From contig JAMPYA010000026.1 in the NCBI GenBank assembly GCA_023700885.1, positions 1-17,219 on the forward strand: a DNA stretch of 17,219 nucleotides, written 5' to 3'. The translations under genes and the position numbers were made by a program. This document shows positions 1 through 6,876 of the stretch, piece after piece (the first letter of the stretch is position 1; the number at the start of each line of letters is the position of its first letter). The stretch comes from Flavobacteriaceae bacterium. Lineage in GTDB: Bacteria; Bacteroidota; Bacteroidia; Flavobacteriales; Flavobacteriaceae. The notes beneath the pieces were generated by a model. It saw nothing but the letters and a program-made list of their open reading frames with translations, had not been told where the DNA came from and ran no database searches.

Positions 1-129
1 ACATACATCTGGTAATTATATGCTAAAAATTAATTTAGGCTAATTTTGAATTTTTAAAAATTGAAAAGATATCAAATATGCTGATTAGTAAATAGAGTCA
101 AAAGAACAATATTTGTAAAATATTATAAA

Positions 130-444
130 ATGATAGACATCCAAAAACTTGAACAAAGAGAAATTAACAAAGGATTTAAAGCCCGTTTTGTACATACACA
201 AAACAATACCTTAGCATTTTGGGACATAGAAAAAGGAGCATGTTTGCCCTTACATTCCCATATACATGAACAAGTTACTCAGGTATTGGAAGGGAAATTA
301 GAACTGACTGTTAATGGAATCACGACAATTTTTACCGCAGGTCAACTTGTGGTAATTCCTTCAAATATTGAACATCAGGGAGTGGCTTTAACAAATTGTA
401 AAGTATTGGATATTTTTGCACCGGTAAGAGAAGATTTTTTATAG
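130..444 (+). CDS. KdgF-like cupin protein
   Basis: A 104-residue single-domain cupin. The first cupin motif is at residues 42-55 (HSHIHEQ followed by VLEG) and the second ends at H82, so H42/H44 or H46, Q48 and H82 are the likely metal ligands. The C-terminus reads DIFAPVREDFL. Its D94-x-F96-x3-R100 spacing is the arrangement I recall for the catalytic Asp/Phe/Arg of KdgF, which linearises the unsaturated uronates released from alginate or pectin. The length suits that family. It lies 3 bases before the SDR gene, so the two are surely cotranscribed, and a cupin-SDR pair is common in uronate utilisation loci. The upstream context is outside the window, so the substrate is inferred. It could instead be a generic small cupin. 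Cupin fold sure; KdgF role moderate. Confidence 0.85.
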   Translation: MIDIQKLEQREINKGFKARFVHTQNNTLAFWDIEKGACLPLHSHIHEQVTQVLEGKLELTVNGITTIFTAGQLVVIPSNIEHQGVALTNCKVLDIFAPVREDFL

Positions 445-447
445 ACA

Positions 448-1236
448 ATGGAAATTTCACTAATCAATAAAAAAGCCTTAGTAGGAGGGAGCACTCAGGG
501 AATTGGTAAAGCAATCGCTCTTCAATTGGCAGCAAGTGGTGCATCTGTCACCTTGATGGCACGCAACGAAGAAAAGTTAAAAAATATACTGGCTGAACTC
601 GACAATACACAAGGTCAGAAACATCAATATTTAGTGGTAGATTTTTTAAAATTGGAATCGTTTCAGAAAAAAGTTGCTGCTTTTTTTAAAAATAACCAGA
701 TTGATATTTTGGTGAATAACACCAACGGACCAGAGGCAGGAACGGTACTGGAAAAAAATACAGAGGATTACCAAACAGCCTTCAACCTGTTATTTCAAAC
801 GGTTTGCTTTACTACTTTACAAGCCTTGCCACATATGCAAAACAGTAATTTTGGCAGAATTATCAATGTTTCTTCGATTTCTGTAAGAGAGCCCTTATCT
901 CATTTAACGCTGTCTAATACTATTAGAACCTCTGTAATAAGTTGGTCTAAAACACTGGCTACGGAAGTGGCAAAGTACCATATTACGGTTAATAATATTC
1001 TGACCGGTTATTTTGATACCGAACGATTAAACAGTTTGATTGATATACAAGCATCGACTAAAAAAGTAGAACCTGCAAGTTTAAAATTACAAATGGAACA
1101 GCAAGTGCCGGCTCAACGATTTGGAAAACCAGCGGAATACGGATATTTGGTGGCATTTTTAGCATCAGATCAGGCGGCCTATATTACAGGTACTAATATC
1201 CCGATAGATGGTGGGTTGTTAAAATCTATTGGATAA
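448..1236 (+). CDS. SDR family oxidoreductase lacking the YxxxK motif
   Basis: A 262-residue short-chain dehydrogenase/reductase with a Rossmann fold. The nucleotide-binding loop is at 13-20 (GGSTQGIG), the NN of the NAG-like motif at 90-91, the VSS strand-5 serines at 142-143, and the IDGG tail near 253-256. At the position of the catalytic Tyr-x3-Lys the protein reads S156-N-T-I-R160, so Tyr and Lys are replaced by Ser and Arg. The alignment is anchored by the following SWSKTLATEVA helix. I recall a FabG-like branch of SDRs with this LSNxxR signature, so it looks like a subfamily trait rather than a random mutation. It starts 3 bases after the cupin stop. With a KdgF-like partner, a role in 4-deoxy-5-keto-uronate metabolism is plausible. 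The missing catalytic pair leaves the reaction open. Confidence 0.88.
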   Translation: MEISLINKKALVGGSTQGIGKAIALQLAASGASVTLMARNEEKLKNILAELDNTQGQKHQYLVVDFLKLESFQKKVAAFFKNNQIDILVNNTNGPEAGTVLEKNTEDYQTAFNLLFQTVCFTTLQALPHMQNSNFGRIINVSSISVREPLSHLTLSNTIRTSVISWSKTLATEVAKYHITVNNILTGYFDTERLNSLIDIQASTKKVEPASLKLQMEQQVPAQRFGKPAEYGYLVAFLASDQAAYITGTNIPIDGGLLKSIG

Positions 1237-1353
1237 TCTAAAAATCAAATTCAATCAGGTTTTTTTGGTGTTGTTTTAGATAAGAATATGAATTTTAACA
1301 GGTAGTTCCAGTTTATTAAGTTTTGAATGTAGGGCGTTGAAAATAAATATTTT

Positions 1354-1377
1354 AAAAGATAAGAATTTATCTTTTTT
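1354..1377. terminator. Hairpin between convergent genes
   Basis: A 9-bp perfect stem (AAAAGATAA / TTATCTTTT) with a 4-base loop is followed by further T residues. It lies between the convergent SDR gene and the outer-membrane protein gene, and ends just before the latter's stop codon. It is A/T-rich and weak, but its placement suits a bidirectional terminator. The remaining bases of this gap show nothing I recognise. Confidence 0.5.
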
Positions 1378-1379
1378 AA

Positions 1380-2270
1380 TTATAAATCAATTAAATAACC
1401 CAATGAAAAATTAAAAAAACCAGTGTTTTTCAAATTAGTTTCATCACCAATAGCATTTGGAAAATTGATGTTATAACCAAGTTCAAAATCAAAGGAGTTG
1501 GTATTAAAATGAAGCGGTATATTTAACTGAGTGTTAATTAAATTAAATACATCATTTGTAGAATAGCTTGTAAAAACTTGACCCATGTGTGTATAACTTT
1601 GAGCAAGTTCAATAGTTTGTTTTGCTGCCACTATATATAATTGTGGCTTAAATGTTAAGGTAGATTTTCTTGTTTTGAGTATTTGTAAGTTTACATAGCT
1701 TGTAGAGGCAATTTGAAAAGATTGTTCATTTCCAAATAAATAAGATGCCGTTAATTGCGTTCCAATAGAATTTTTTTTATTTCTTACACTTAATCCCGCA
1801 TTGAGAACATTGCTAAATAAATTGTCACTATTATTGGTGTAAAAATATTTTGAATAAAAACCGTAATATTTATAGGTCTTGGTTTTTCCAAAACTTTTAC
1901 TGTAACCTAAAGTAGCTGTAGTTACATCCCAATTTGGTTGTAATTCACTGTAATAGATTCCGTATAAACTTGCAAATATTCCTGAAGAATTAAGGTAAGT
2001 TATTTGAGGTCTTAGATTGTATTGATCTACACCGATATCTCTTCCTGAAAAATAAGTGTCATTATTATAATTAACAGATACATATAGTAACTGATAACTT
2101 GAAAGAGATGCTATTAATTCATCTAATTCGGTATCTTCCTGAAGAAGTTCATCAAGTATTTCATTTCTTTCTTTTTCAATTTCGATTTCAATTTCTGTTT
2201 TTGGTAATATTTGTGAAAAGGAAGTAAATATTCCTGAAAGTAGAAAAAATAAAGTGAAAATATTTTTCAT
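1380..2270 (-). CDS. Putative outer-membrane beta-barrel protein
   Basis: A 296-residue exported protein that I cannot assign to a named family. It has a signal peptide (residues 1-19, ending SFS-Q). Next comes a short acidic, Glu-rich, probably helical stretch at about 25-50 (EIEIEIEKERNEILDELL). The rest is alternating amphipathic beta strands rich in Tyr, Asn and Thr, and the protein ends in a typical barrel strand (FFNFSLGYLIDL). It is the last gene of the sigma-factor run. A 13-bp hairpin sits 16 bases upstream of its start codon and there is no room for its own promoter downstream of that hairpin, so it probably relies on read-through from the LTxxQ gene. Role inferred: envelope component controlled by the ECF sigma factor. 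Fold moderately sure; function unknown. Confidence 0.75.
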   Translation of the reverse strand: MKNIFTLFFLLSGIFTSFSQILPKTEIEIEIEKERNEILDELLQEDTELDELIASLSSYQLLYVSVNYNNDTYFSGRDIGVDQYNLRPQITYLNSSGIFASLYGIYYSELQPNWDVTTATLGYSKSFGKTKTYKYYGFYSKYFYTNNSDNLFSNVLNAGLSVRNKKNSIGTQLTASYLFGNEQSFQIASTSYVNLQILKTRKSTLTFKPQLYIVAAKQTIELAQSYTHMGQVFTSYSTNDVFNLINTQLNIPLHFNTNSFDFELGYNINFPNAIGDETNLKNTGFFNFSLGYLIDL

Positions 2271-2286
2271 AAAGATATTTATTTAA

Positions 2287-2318
2287 AATAAGTAGTTGAA
2301 AAAAATCAACTACTTATT
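2287..2318 (-). terminator. Intercistronic hairpin, possible attenuator
   Basis: Perfect 13-bp inverted repeat (AATAAGTAGTTGA / TCAACTACTTATT) with a 6-base homopolymer loop. On the minus strand it is followed by TTTTAAAT. It lies downstream of the LTxxQ gene and only 16 bases before the start codon of the barrel gene. It may be a leaky terminator or attenuator, or a 3' stabilising hairpin for the LTxxQ mRNA. Confidence 0.55.
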
Positions 2319-2359
2319 ACATTAAAAAGGGGGGAAACTATTTAATCAAAATTTTTAGG

Positions 2360-2782
2360 TTAATTGTGTTTTCTATTTCTACCGGTTTCTGTTGGTGTCC
2401 CACGCATTTTATTCATATTCTGAGATTGCATATGTTGGCGTTGTTCAGTTGTCATAGTATTTTTAAAAGTCTCTTGAAGTACTTCAATACTAGCTTTATT
2501 TTTAGCCATTAATTCTTTTTGCGTTGATGTAAAAGTTGAAACTAACATCCTTTGTCGTTCTTGTTTGGTTAGTTTTTTATTATCTAAAATAGCTAATTGT
2601 TCAGCGCTAAGTGTAGCTTTAAAAGCTTCACGGTTGGCAACAACTAATGCTCTTTGTTGTTTCATAAGCTGTTGTTGTTCTTGAGTTAGGTTTTGCATAA
2701 CTTCATTATTTTGAGCGTGTATACCTGAAATCCCTACAAAGAGGAGGATTAAAGCTGTTAAGAATATTTTAAAAGATTTCAT
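2360..2782 (-). CDS. LTxxQ-motif (Spy/CpxP-like) periplasmic protein
   Basis: A 140-residue protein with a signal peptide cleaved after about A23 (IHA-Q). The mature part is all helical and carries repeated LTxxQ-type motifs: LTQEQ (32-36), LSAEQ (58-62), LTKQE (71-75) and MTTEQ (110-114). This is the pattern of Spy/CpxP proteins and of the related short Bacteroidota proteins. Spy and CpxP act in the periplasm of enterobacteria as a chaperone and as a feedback inhibitor of envelope stress signalling. The tail is Met/Gln/Arg-rich (HMQSQNMNKMRG). The gene has its own ECF-type promoter at 2831-2857, about 45 bases upstream of the start, and follows the putative anti-sigma gene. It may be a sensor or chaperone of this regulon; that role is inferred. 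Confidence 0.82.
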   Translation of the reverse strand: MKSFKIFLTALILLFVGISGIHAQNNEVMQNLTQEQQQLMKQQRALVVANREAFKATLSAEQLAILDNKKLTKQERQRMLVSTFTSTQKELMAKNKASIEVLQETFKNTMTTEQRQHMQSQNMNKMRGTPTETGRNRKHN

Positions 2783-2830
2783 TTTTAATTGATTAAATTT
2801 TTATGTTTTTCTTTTTTTACTTGATATTGT

Positions 2831-2857
2831 TTAGACCCTGAAATATGATATTAGTTT
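2831..2857 (-). promoter_or_regulatory. ECF sigma promoter of the LTxxQ gene
   Basis: Read on the minus strand this is AAACT, 16 bases, GTCTAA, with GG directly before GTCTAA. The same motif with the same spacing precedes the sigma gene (3963-3989) and the divergent lipoprotein gene (4159-4185). The AAC / GTCTAA core resembles general ECF promoters. The expected transcription start, near 2824, leaves a leader of about 42 bases. Confidence 0.75.
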
Positions 2858-2874
2858 TAATTCAATCAAATAGA

Positions 2875-3309
2875 TTATTCAGAACTTACAACATGTTTTA
2901 TAAGTTCTTCTTTTAAATAATTATCTACATATTCATTAACCTTATTTTCTTCAACGAAAAGGGAGGCTAATAATACATCTTCCGAGGATACTTGATTGAT
3001 ATTAGTTATATTTTCTTTTTGTAAAGCTTCTATAGAATCTGAAACTAAGTTGGTTATATGGTCAGTAGCAAAAAAATCATTGGGTTTAAATATCGTAACG
3101 ACTATAATTAATATTGCTGCTATTGTTGTAGACCAAATAATTGTTTTTCTTGAAAAAATAAGTAGTTTACCAGGTTTTTTGTTAGAAACCTGAGATAAGA
3201 TGTTGGTTTTGGATTGCGCAAAATAATCTACAGGTAATTGAAGACCTAAGTCTTTTATATGTTTTTTTTGATTTTTTTGATCAAACGAATCTAGTTTTGT
3301 AGTTTTCAT
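2875..3309 (-). CDS. Putative single-pass anti-sigma factor
   Basis: A 144-residue protein encoded 32 bases after the sigma gene. Its cytoplasmic N-terminus (1-52) contains LGLQLPVDYFAQSKTNILSQV, a short motif seen in Bacteroidota anti-sigma-like proteins. One membrane helix follows at about 56-74 and then a periplasmic segment of about 70 residues rich in Asp, Glu and Asn. This topology and the position right after an ECF sigma gene argue for an anti-sigma factor that holds the sigma factor at the membrane. It lacks the Cys/His residues of a zinc-binding anti-sigma domain; there is no cysteine in the protein at all. Assignment rests on context and topology, not on a clear domain match. Confidence 0.7.
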   Translation of the reverse strand: MKTTKLDSFDQKNQKKHIKDLGLQLPVDYFAQSKTNILSQVSNKKPGKLLIFSRKTIIWSTTIAAILIIVVTIFKPNDFFATDHITNLVSDSIEALQKENITNINQVSSEDVLLASLFVEENKVNEYVDNYLKEELIKHVVSSE

Positions 3310-3341
3310 TTGGATAGTTTTTAATCGTTATTTATGAAATA

Positions 3342-3908
3342 TTATTCCGTTTCTTTTATAAATAAATCCACTGACTCAATATTTTTTTCAATCATTTTAA
3401 CAACTGCATAATAGGAAGTTTTTATGGTATTTTCATTGACACCAATAATAGCTTCAATTTCTTTAAATTTTAATTCATCATAGTATTTTAACTGAAAAAT
3501 ATGTCTTTGTTTCTCTGGTAATTTTGATAATATACGTTGCAATCTTAATTGTATGTCATTCCCTTCAAAAAAGTCATCTTCCATAAGATTTTCAAGATAT
3601 TTCTCACTTATATCATCAATAGATGCATGATCTCTCTTTTTATTATTTTCTAAAAAACGAATTGATTCATGGTAAGCTATTTTGTACATCCAAGTATGTA
3701 TGGTGCTATTTTGTTTAAATTTCGGCAAACTTTTATACACTCTTAAAAAGGTTTCTTGTAAAACATCATTGGCATCATCATGGGTAACAACCAATTTTCT
3801 GATGTGCCAATACAACCTTTCTTGATAAAGGTCCAGTAATTTCTTAAATGCCTCATCTTGATACTCCTTACTGATTAATTTTTTTATAAAACCCGACTCG
3901 TCTATCAA
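3342..3908 (-). CDS. ECF RNA polymerase sigma factor
   Basis: Sigma-70 family protein of ECF type, 188 residues from the start chosen here. Region 2 is at about 18-88: YQERLYWHIRKLV, then the core-binding and -10 helices DANDVLQETFLRVYKSL, then the TWMYKIAYHESIRFL motif. Region 4.2 is at about 122-173: LPEKQRHIFQLKYYDELKFKEIEAIIG, followed by the recognition helix NENTIKTSYYAVVKM. A longer frame opens at a GTG at 3944, but the ECF promoter at 3963-3989 would leave that GTG a leader of only about 12 bases. The TTG at 3908 gives about 48 bases, like the other two regulon genes. It heads a run with the putative anti-sigma factor, LTxxQ protein and barrel, and appears autoregulated. Confidence 0.93.
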   Translation of the reverse strand: MIDESGFIKKLISKEYQDEAFKKLLDLYQERLYWHIRKLVVTHDDANDVLQETFLRVYKSLPKFKQNSTIHTWMYKIAYHESIRFLENNKKRDHASIDDISEKYLENLMEDDFFEGNDIQLRLQRILSKLPEKQRHIFQLKYYDELKFKEIEAIIGVNENTIKTSYYAVVKMIEKNIESVDLFIKETE

Positions 3909-3962
3909 ATTTTTAATTCTTTTGGTTAAATAAAAATAATACACTTTATAATAATACAGTCA

Positions 3963-3989
3963 TTAGACCCTTGAAATATGAAATAGTTT
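3963..3989 (-). promoter_or_regulatory. ECF sigma promoter of the sigma operon (autoregulation)
   Basis: On the minus strand: AAACT, 16 bases, GTCTAA, with AAGG directly before GTCTAA. It is nearly identical over 30 bases to the promoter at 2831-2857. Its position before the sigma gene implies positive autoregulation. Confidence 0.75.
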
Positions 3990-4158
3990 TAAAATAAATA
4001 AAATTATTTCAAGAGTCCTTATAAGTAATCTGTAGTTGGGTTAAATATACAATTATAAAAAGCATCATATGTTGTATTTATGATGTTAGTTGATGCAAAT
4101 GAAATAGTAGTTGATTTAAAAATGAGTTTTATTTTATTAAAAAATGATATAAAACTCC

Positions 4159-4185
4159 AAACTTTTTATGATAAGAAGGGTCTAA
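4159..4185 (+). promoter_or_regulatory. ECF sigma promoter of the DUF4382 lipoprotein gene
   Basis: On the plus strand: AAACT, 16 bases, GTCTAA, preceded by AAGG as in the sigma-operon promoter. The spacer otherwise differs from the other two copies, so the conserved parts are the two boxes and the distance. The predicted start near 4192 gives a leader of about 55 bases, which contains the short palindrome TGAGTTTTAAACTCA (4193-4207). The rest of the divergent gap 3945-4247 shows nothing else I recognise. Confidence 0.72.
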
Positions 4186-4247
4186 GAGAAATTGAGTTTT
4201 AAACTCATTAAAAAAATGAATAATAATCATTAATAAAATCTTGCAAA

Positions 4248-5153
4248 ATGAAATATTTTAAATTAATGACCATCGTATTAACAATCTTATTTGCAATAAG
4301 TTGTTCAAATGATAGTACAGCCCCAGACTCTTTTGGTAATGTAACTTTAAAAATTACCGATGCACCAATGCACTATGATCAGTTTATGAAAGCCAATGTT
4401 ACAATTGATAAAATAGAAATTGGAAATAGTTTAGATCCAAGTTCTTTTATTGTATTAAGAGATACACCAATGAAGGTTAATTTATTGGGATTAGTCAATG
4501 GGATAACTCAAACAATGGCAAGCCTTGATATTCCTGAAGGTGATTATAATATGCTTCGTTTGTATATTTCTACTACTGAAATGGTGATGAAAAATGGAAA
4601 TTCCTATTCATATGATATGGGACTTCATGGTTTTTCGAGTAGTGGAATGATGCAAAACGGGATGATGTTAAATAATAGGAATAAAAGTATTGATATTCCT
4701 TTAGAGCATATTTTAACTGTGACTAATGGAAGTCTTCATGAATATTTGTTAGATATTGATGTTGAAAATTCCTTTATGTTAAATGGTGTTTCATTTACTG
4801 GGACTGGTCCAAATATGATAATGCATATGAATGGTTTTACTTTTAGACCAATGATGCGTTTTGTTAATATGCATAATGCTGGAATGATTTATGGAACTGT
4901 TTATGGTCCGTCTGGAAATTTGCCAGATGCAACAGTTACAATATTACAAAATGGCGAGGTTTATACAACAACACATACTAATTTTAATGGTAAGTATGCA
5001 CTAATTGGTATACCAGAAGGATCTTATACAATTATAGTAGAAAAAAGCGGTTATATCTTGAATCCTGTTGGTAATGAATCTAATACCGGCACACTAAATA
5101 TAGCAGCTGGTTCAAAAATAATAGTTGATTTTTCGATGATAATTGGTAATTAA
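4248..5153 (+). CDS. Met-rich DUF4382 lipoprotein with carboxypeptidase-regulatory-like domain
   Basis: A 301-residue lipoprotein: signal peptide 1-18 with lipobox FAISC, so C19 is lipidated. Residues 30-206 fit DUF4382 (VTLKITDAP at the start, IPEGDYNMLRLYI mid-domain, FTFRPMMRF at the end). Residues 214-298 form a carboxypeptidase-regulatory-like beta-sandwich (GTVYGPSGNLPDATVTI, then NGKYALIGIPEGSYTIIVEKSGY), usually a structural module. The region 102-213 carries 16 methionines, including MMQNGMM and MIMHM, plus several histidines. That is unusual and could mean a soft-metal or oxidant-sensitive surface. It is transcribed from an ECF promoter shared with the divergent sigma operon and ends at a strong terminator. 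Domain calls fairly sure; the biological role is unknown. Confidence 0.85.
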   Translation: MKYFKLMTIVLTILFAISCSNDSTAPDSFGNVTLKITDAPMHYDQFMKANVTIDKIEIGNSLDPSSFIVLRDTPMKVNLLGLVNGITQTMASLDIPEGDYNMLRLYISTTEMVMKNGNSYSYDMGLHGFSSSGMMQNGMMLNNRNKSIDIPLEHILTVTNGSLHEYLLDIDVENSFMLNGVSFTGTGPNMIMHMNGFTFRPMMRFVNMHNAGMIYGTVYGPSGNLPDATVTILQNGEVYTTTHTNFNGKYALIGIPEGSYTIIVEKSGYILNPVGNESNTGTLNIAAGSKIIVDFSMIIGN

Positions 5154-5174
5154 GATCATAGAAAATAATATTAG

Positions 5175-5201
5175 AAAGCCACTTTTTAGTGGCTTTTTTT
5201 T
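5175..5201 (+). terminator. Rho-independent terminator of the DUF4382 gene
   Basis: Stem AAAGCCACT / AGTGGCTTT with a 4-T loop, followed by a run of T residues. It is 22 bases after the lipoprotein stop codon. Confidence 0.9.
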
Positions 5202-5368
5202 ATAAGTTGATGTATAGCTGAAATTTAAAAATAGATATTTAAATAGAATCAGTGAAATAAAGATTGAAAAAATATTGACTTCATCAAATAATACCAAAGA
5301 ATAGCATAATTTTACACTTCAGAAAAAGTAAAAAAACATAGAGTTATAATATTTTTATTTTTATAATA

Positions 5369-6238
5369 ATGAGTCAAGAACAAACTGCAATAAAGACCAC
5401 TTATTTTAGTTTAGCCAGTAATTTAGCTCTAGCAATTATTAAGGCAATAGCAGGAATTTTTGGAAATTCATTTGCGTTAATAGCTGATGCTATAGAATCT
5501 ACAACCGATACATTAGCTTCTTTTTTGGTTTTATTCGGACTGAAATATGCAAATAAACCCGCTGATAAAAATCACCCTTATGGTCATGGAAAAGCAGAAC
5601 CATTAATAACTTTTATGGTAGTTGGGTTTTTATTTATTTCAGCAACAGTAATTGCTTATGAAAGTATTCGAAATATTACTACACCACATGAATCACCTAA
5701 GTTGTGGACATTAATAGTGCTTGCTGCTATAATTATATGGAAAGAAATTTCATTTAGAATCGTTATCAAAAAAAGTAAAGAAACTAACAGCTCTTCATTA
5801 AAAGCAGATGCTTGGCATCATAGAAGCGATGCGATTACTTCAGTTGCAGCTTTTCTGGGAATTTCTATTGCTTTGTATTTTGGTAAGGGTTTTGAAACTG
5901 CAGATGATTGGGCTGCTCTTTTCGCTGCTGGATTTATAATTTATAATGGTTATTTAATTTTTAGACCAGCACTTGGAGAAATTATGGATGAACAATTATA
6001 CGACGAACTTATTGAAGAAATTAGAAATGTATCACTAATGGTTGATGGAATTATAGGAACAGAAAAATGTTTTATTAGAAAGGCAGGAATGAAATTTCAT
6101 GTAGATTTACATGCCATTGTAGATGCCGAAATAACAGTTAAACACGGTCATGATTTATCACATCAACTTAAAGATAAGTTAAGATTAGAAATTCCAAATT
6201 TAGAACATATTTTGATTCATATTGAACCAACTAAATAG
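5369..6238 (+). CDS. Cation diffusion facilitator (CDF) metal transporter
   Basis: A 289-residue inner-membrane divalent cation/proton antiporter. About six membrane helices lie within 10-205, with a cytoplasmic dimerisation domain from about 206 to the end (EEIRNVSLMVDGIIG, FHVDLHAIVDAEITVKHGHDL). Landmarks are the helix-2 segment ALIADAIESTTDT, the loop NHPYGHGKAEPL (68-79), and helix-5 ADAWHHRSD with H150 and D154. Aligned to the YiiP transport site, the four ligand positions are E43, D47, H150 and D154, so Glu replaces the first Asp. Substrate (Zn, Fe, Mn or Cd) cannot be read with certainty. It is monocistronic: a terminator lies upstream and a repeat element downstream. No ECF-type promoter box was found in front of it. 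Confidence 0.92.
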   Translation: MSQEQTAIKTTYFSLASNLALAIIKAIAGIFGNSFALIADAIESTTDTLASFLVLFGLKYANKPADKNHPYGHGKAEPLITFMVVGFLFISATVIAYESIRNITTPHESPKLWTLIVLAAIIIWKEISFRIVIKKSKETNSSSLKADAWHHRSDAITSVAAFLGISIALYFGKGFETADDWAALFAAGFIIYNGYLIFRPALGEIMDEQLYDELIEEIRNVSLMVDGIIGTEKCFIRKAGMKFHVDLHAIVDAEITVKHGHDLSHQLKDKLRLEIPNLEHILIHIEPTK

Positions 6239-6271
6239 AAGAAATATGAGTCTGTATTTATAAGACCGTAA

Positions 6272-6503
6272 CTAAGCAATTCTTAGTAACCCGTTGGGTA
6301 CAATTATTAAAAACGTCAGTTTTTTGCGGAGTAAAACGGAACAAAACTTCTCGGTACGCTTTGCTACTCGAAGTGACGTGTATCGAGAACCGTTTTTAAC
6401 AATAATTTTTCTATTCTCGATACAATTTTCTATCGAAAATCTAAAGGAACTGACGAAAAATTAACATCCAAAACTAATTATACCCGACGGGTTCTTAGTA
6501 TTA
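6272..6503. repeat. Palindromic intergenic repeat element, copy 1
   Basis: The stretch between the CDF and HxlR genes is an imperfect nested inverted repeat. The outer arms are at 6282-6305 and 6480-6503 (CCCGTTGGGTACAATT on the left, AATTATACCCGACGGG on the right). Inner arms share CGTCAGTT / AACTGACG. A 10-bp perfect hairpin GTATCGAGAA (6380-6389) / TTCTCGATAC (6414-6423) lies in the middle. A diverged copy in the opposite orientation occurs at 8216-8425. The right arm touches the HxlR stop codon. I recall TTCTCGATAC / GTATCGAGAA repeats as common between genes in Flavobacteriaceae, so this is probably a non-coding, MITE- or REP-like family. Confidence 0.75.
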
Positions 6504-6860
6504 GTTATTAATGACCATTTCCCTATGATTAACGCCCCATTCTACCATAGCTTCTAATACGTTATTTAAACTAAACCCAGATTCAGTTAATTCGTATTCA
6601 ACTCTAACAGGTATAGTATCATAAACAGTGCGTTTTACTATGCTGTTTATTTCTAATTCTTTTAATTCTTTTGAAAGCATCCGAGGAGTGATAGATGAAA
6701 TATCTCTTTGCAGTTCTTTAAATCGTTTGGTTCCAAATAGTAAAGAGCCGATGATTGGTAGTTTCCACTTACCACTAATAACATTTAAAGTGTCATTTAC
6801 CGCTAGGATATATTGAACAGAACACTTTTTAATATCTTCAATTTCGACAGAATTATGCAT
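6501..6860 (-). CDS. HxlR-family winged-helix transcriptional regulator
   Basis: A 119-residue HxlR regulator. It has the family core at about 24-112: VISGKWKLPIIGSLLFGTKRFKELQRDI, then ITPRMLSKELKELE, the wing IVKRTVYDTIPVRVEYELTESG, and the end VLEAMVEWG. A single cysteine, C13, sits where redox-sensing members such as YodB and QorR have their N-terminal sensor Cys, so thiol-based sensing of quinones or electrophiles is plausible. It is divergent from a flavodoxin-fold reductase, the usual target of such regulators. A perfect 32-bp palindrome at 6877-6908 begins 17 bases upstream of its start and probably serves as the shared operator. Family sure; the inducer is inferred. Confidence 0.92.
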   Translation of the reverse strand: MHNSVEIEDIKKCSVQYILAVNDTLNVISGKWKLPIIGSLLFGTKRFKELQRDISSITPRMLSKELKELEINSIVKRTVYDTIPVRVEYELTESGFSLNNVLEAMVEWGVNHREMVINN

Positions 6861-6876
6861 AGTTTTAAATTGTTAC

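Noticed and set aside
41..48. TAATTTTG, a TAnnTTTG-type box upstream of the cupin gene
   Set aside because: No -33 TTG at a suitable distance; too common in AT-rich sequence to call.
5112..5297. A 61-codon open frame on the minus strand
   Set aside because: It runs through the terminator hairpin and the 3' end of the lipoprotein gene. It is hydrophobic only because of the AT-rich sequence.
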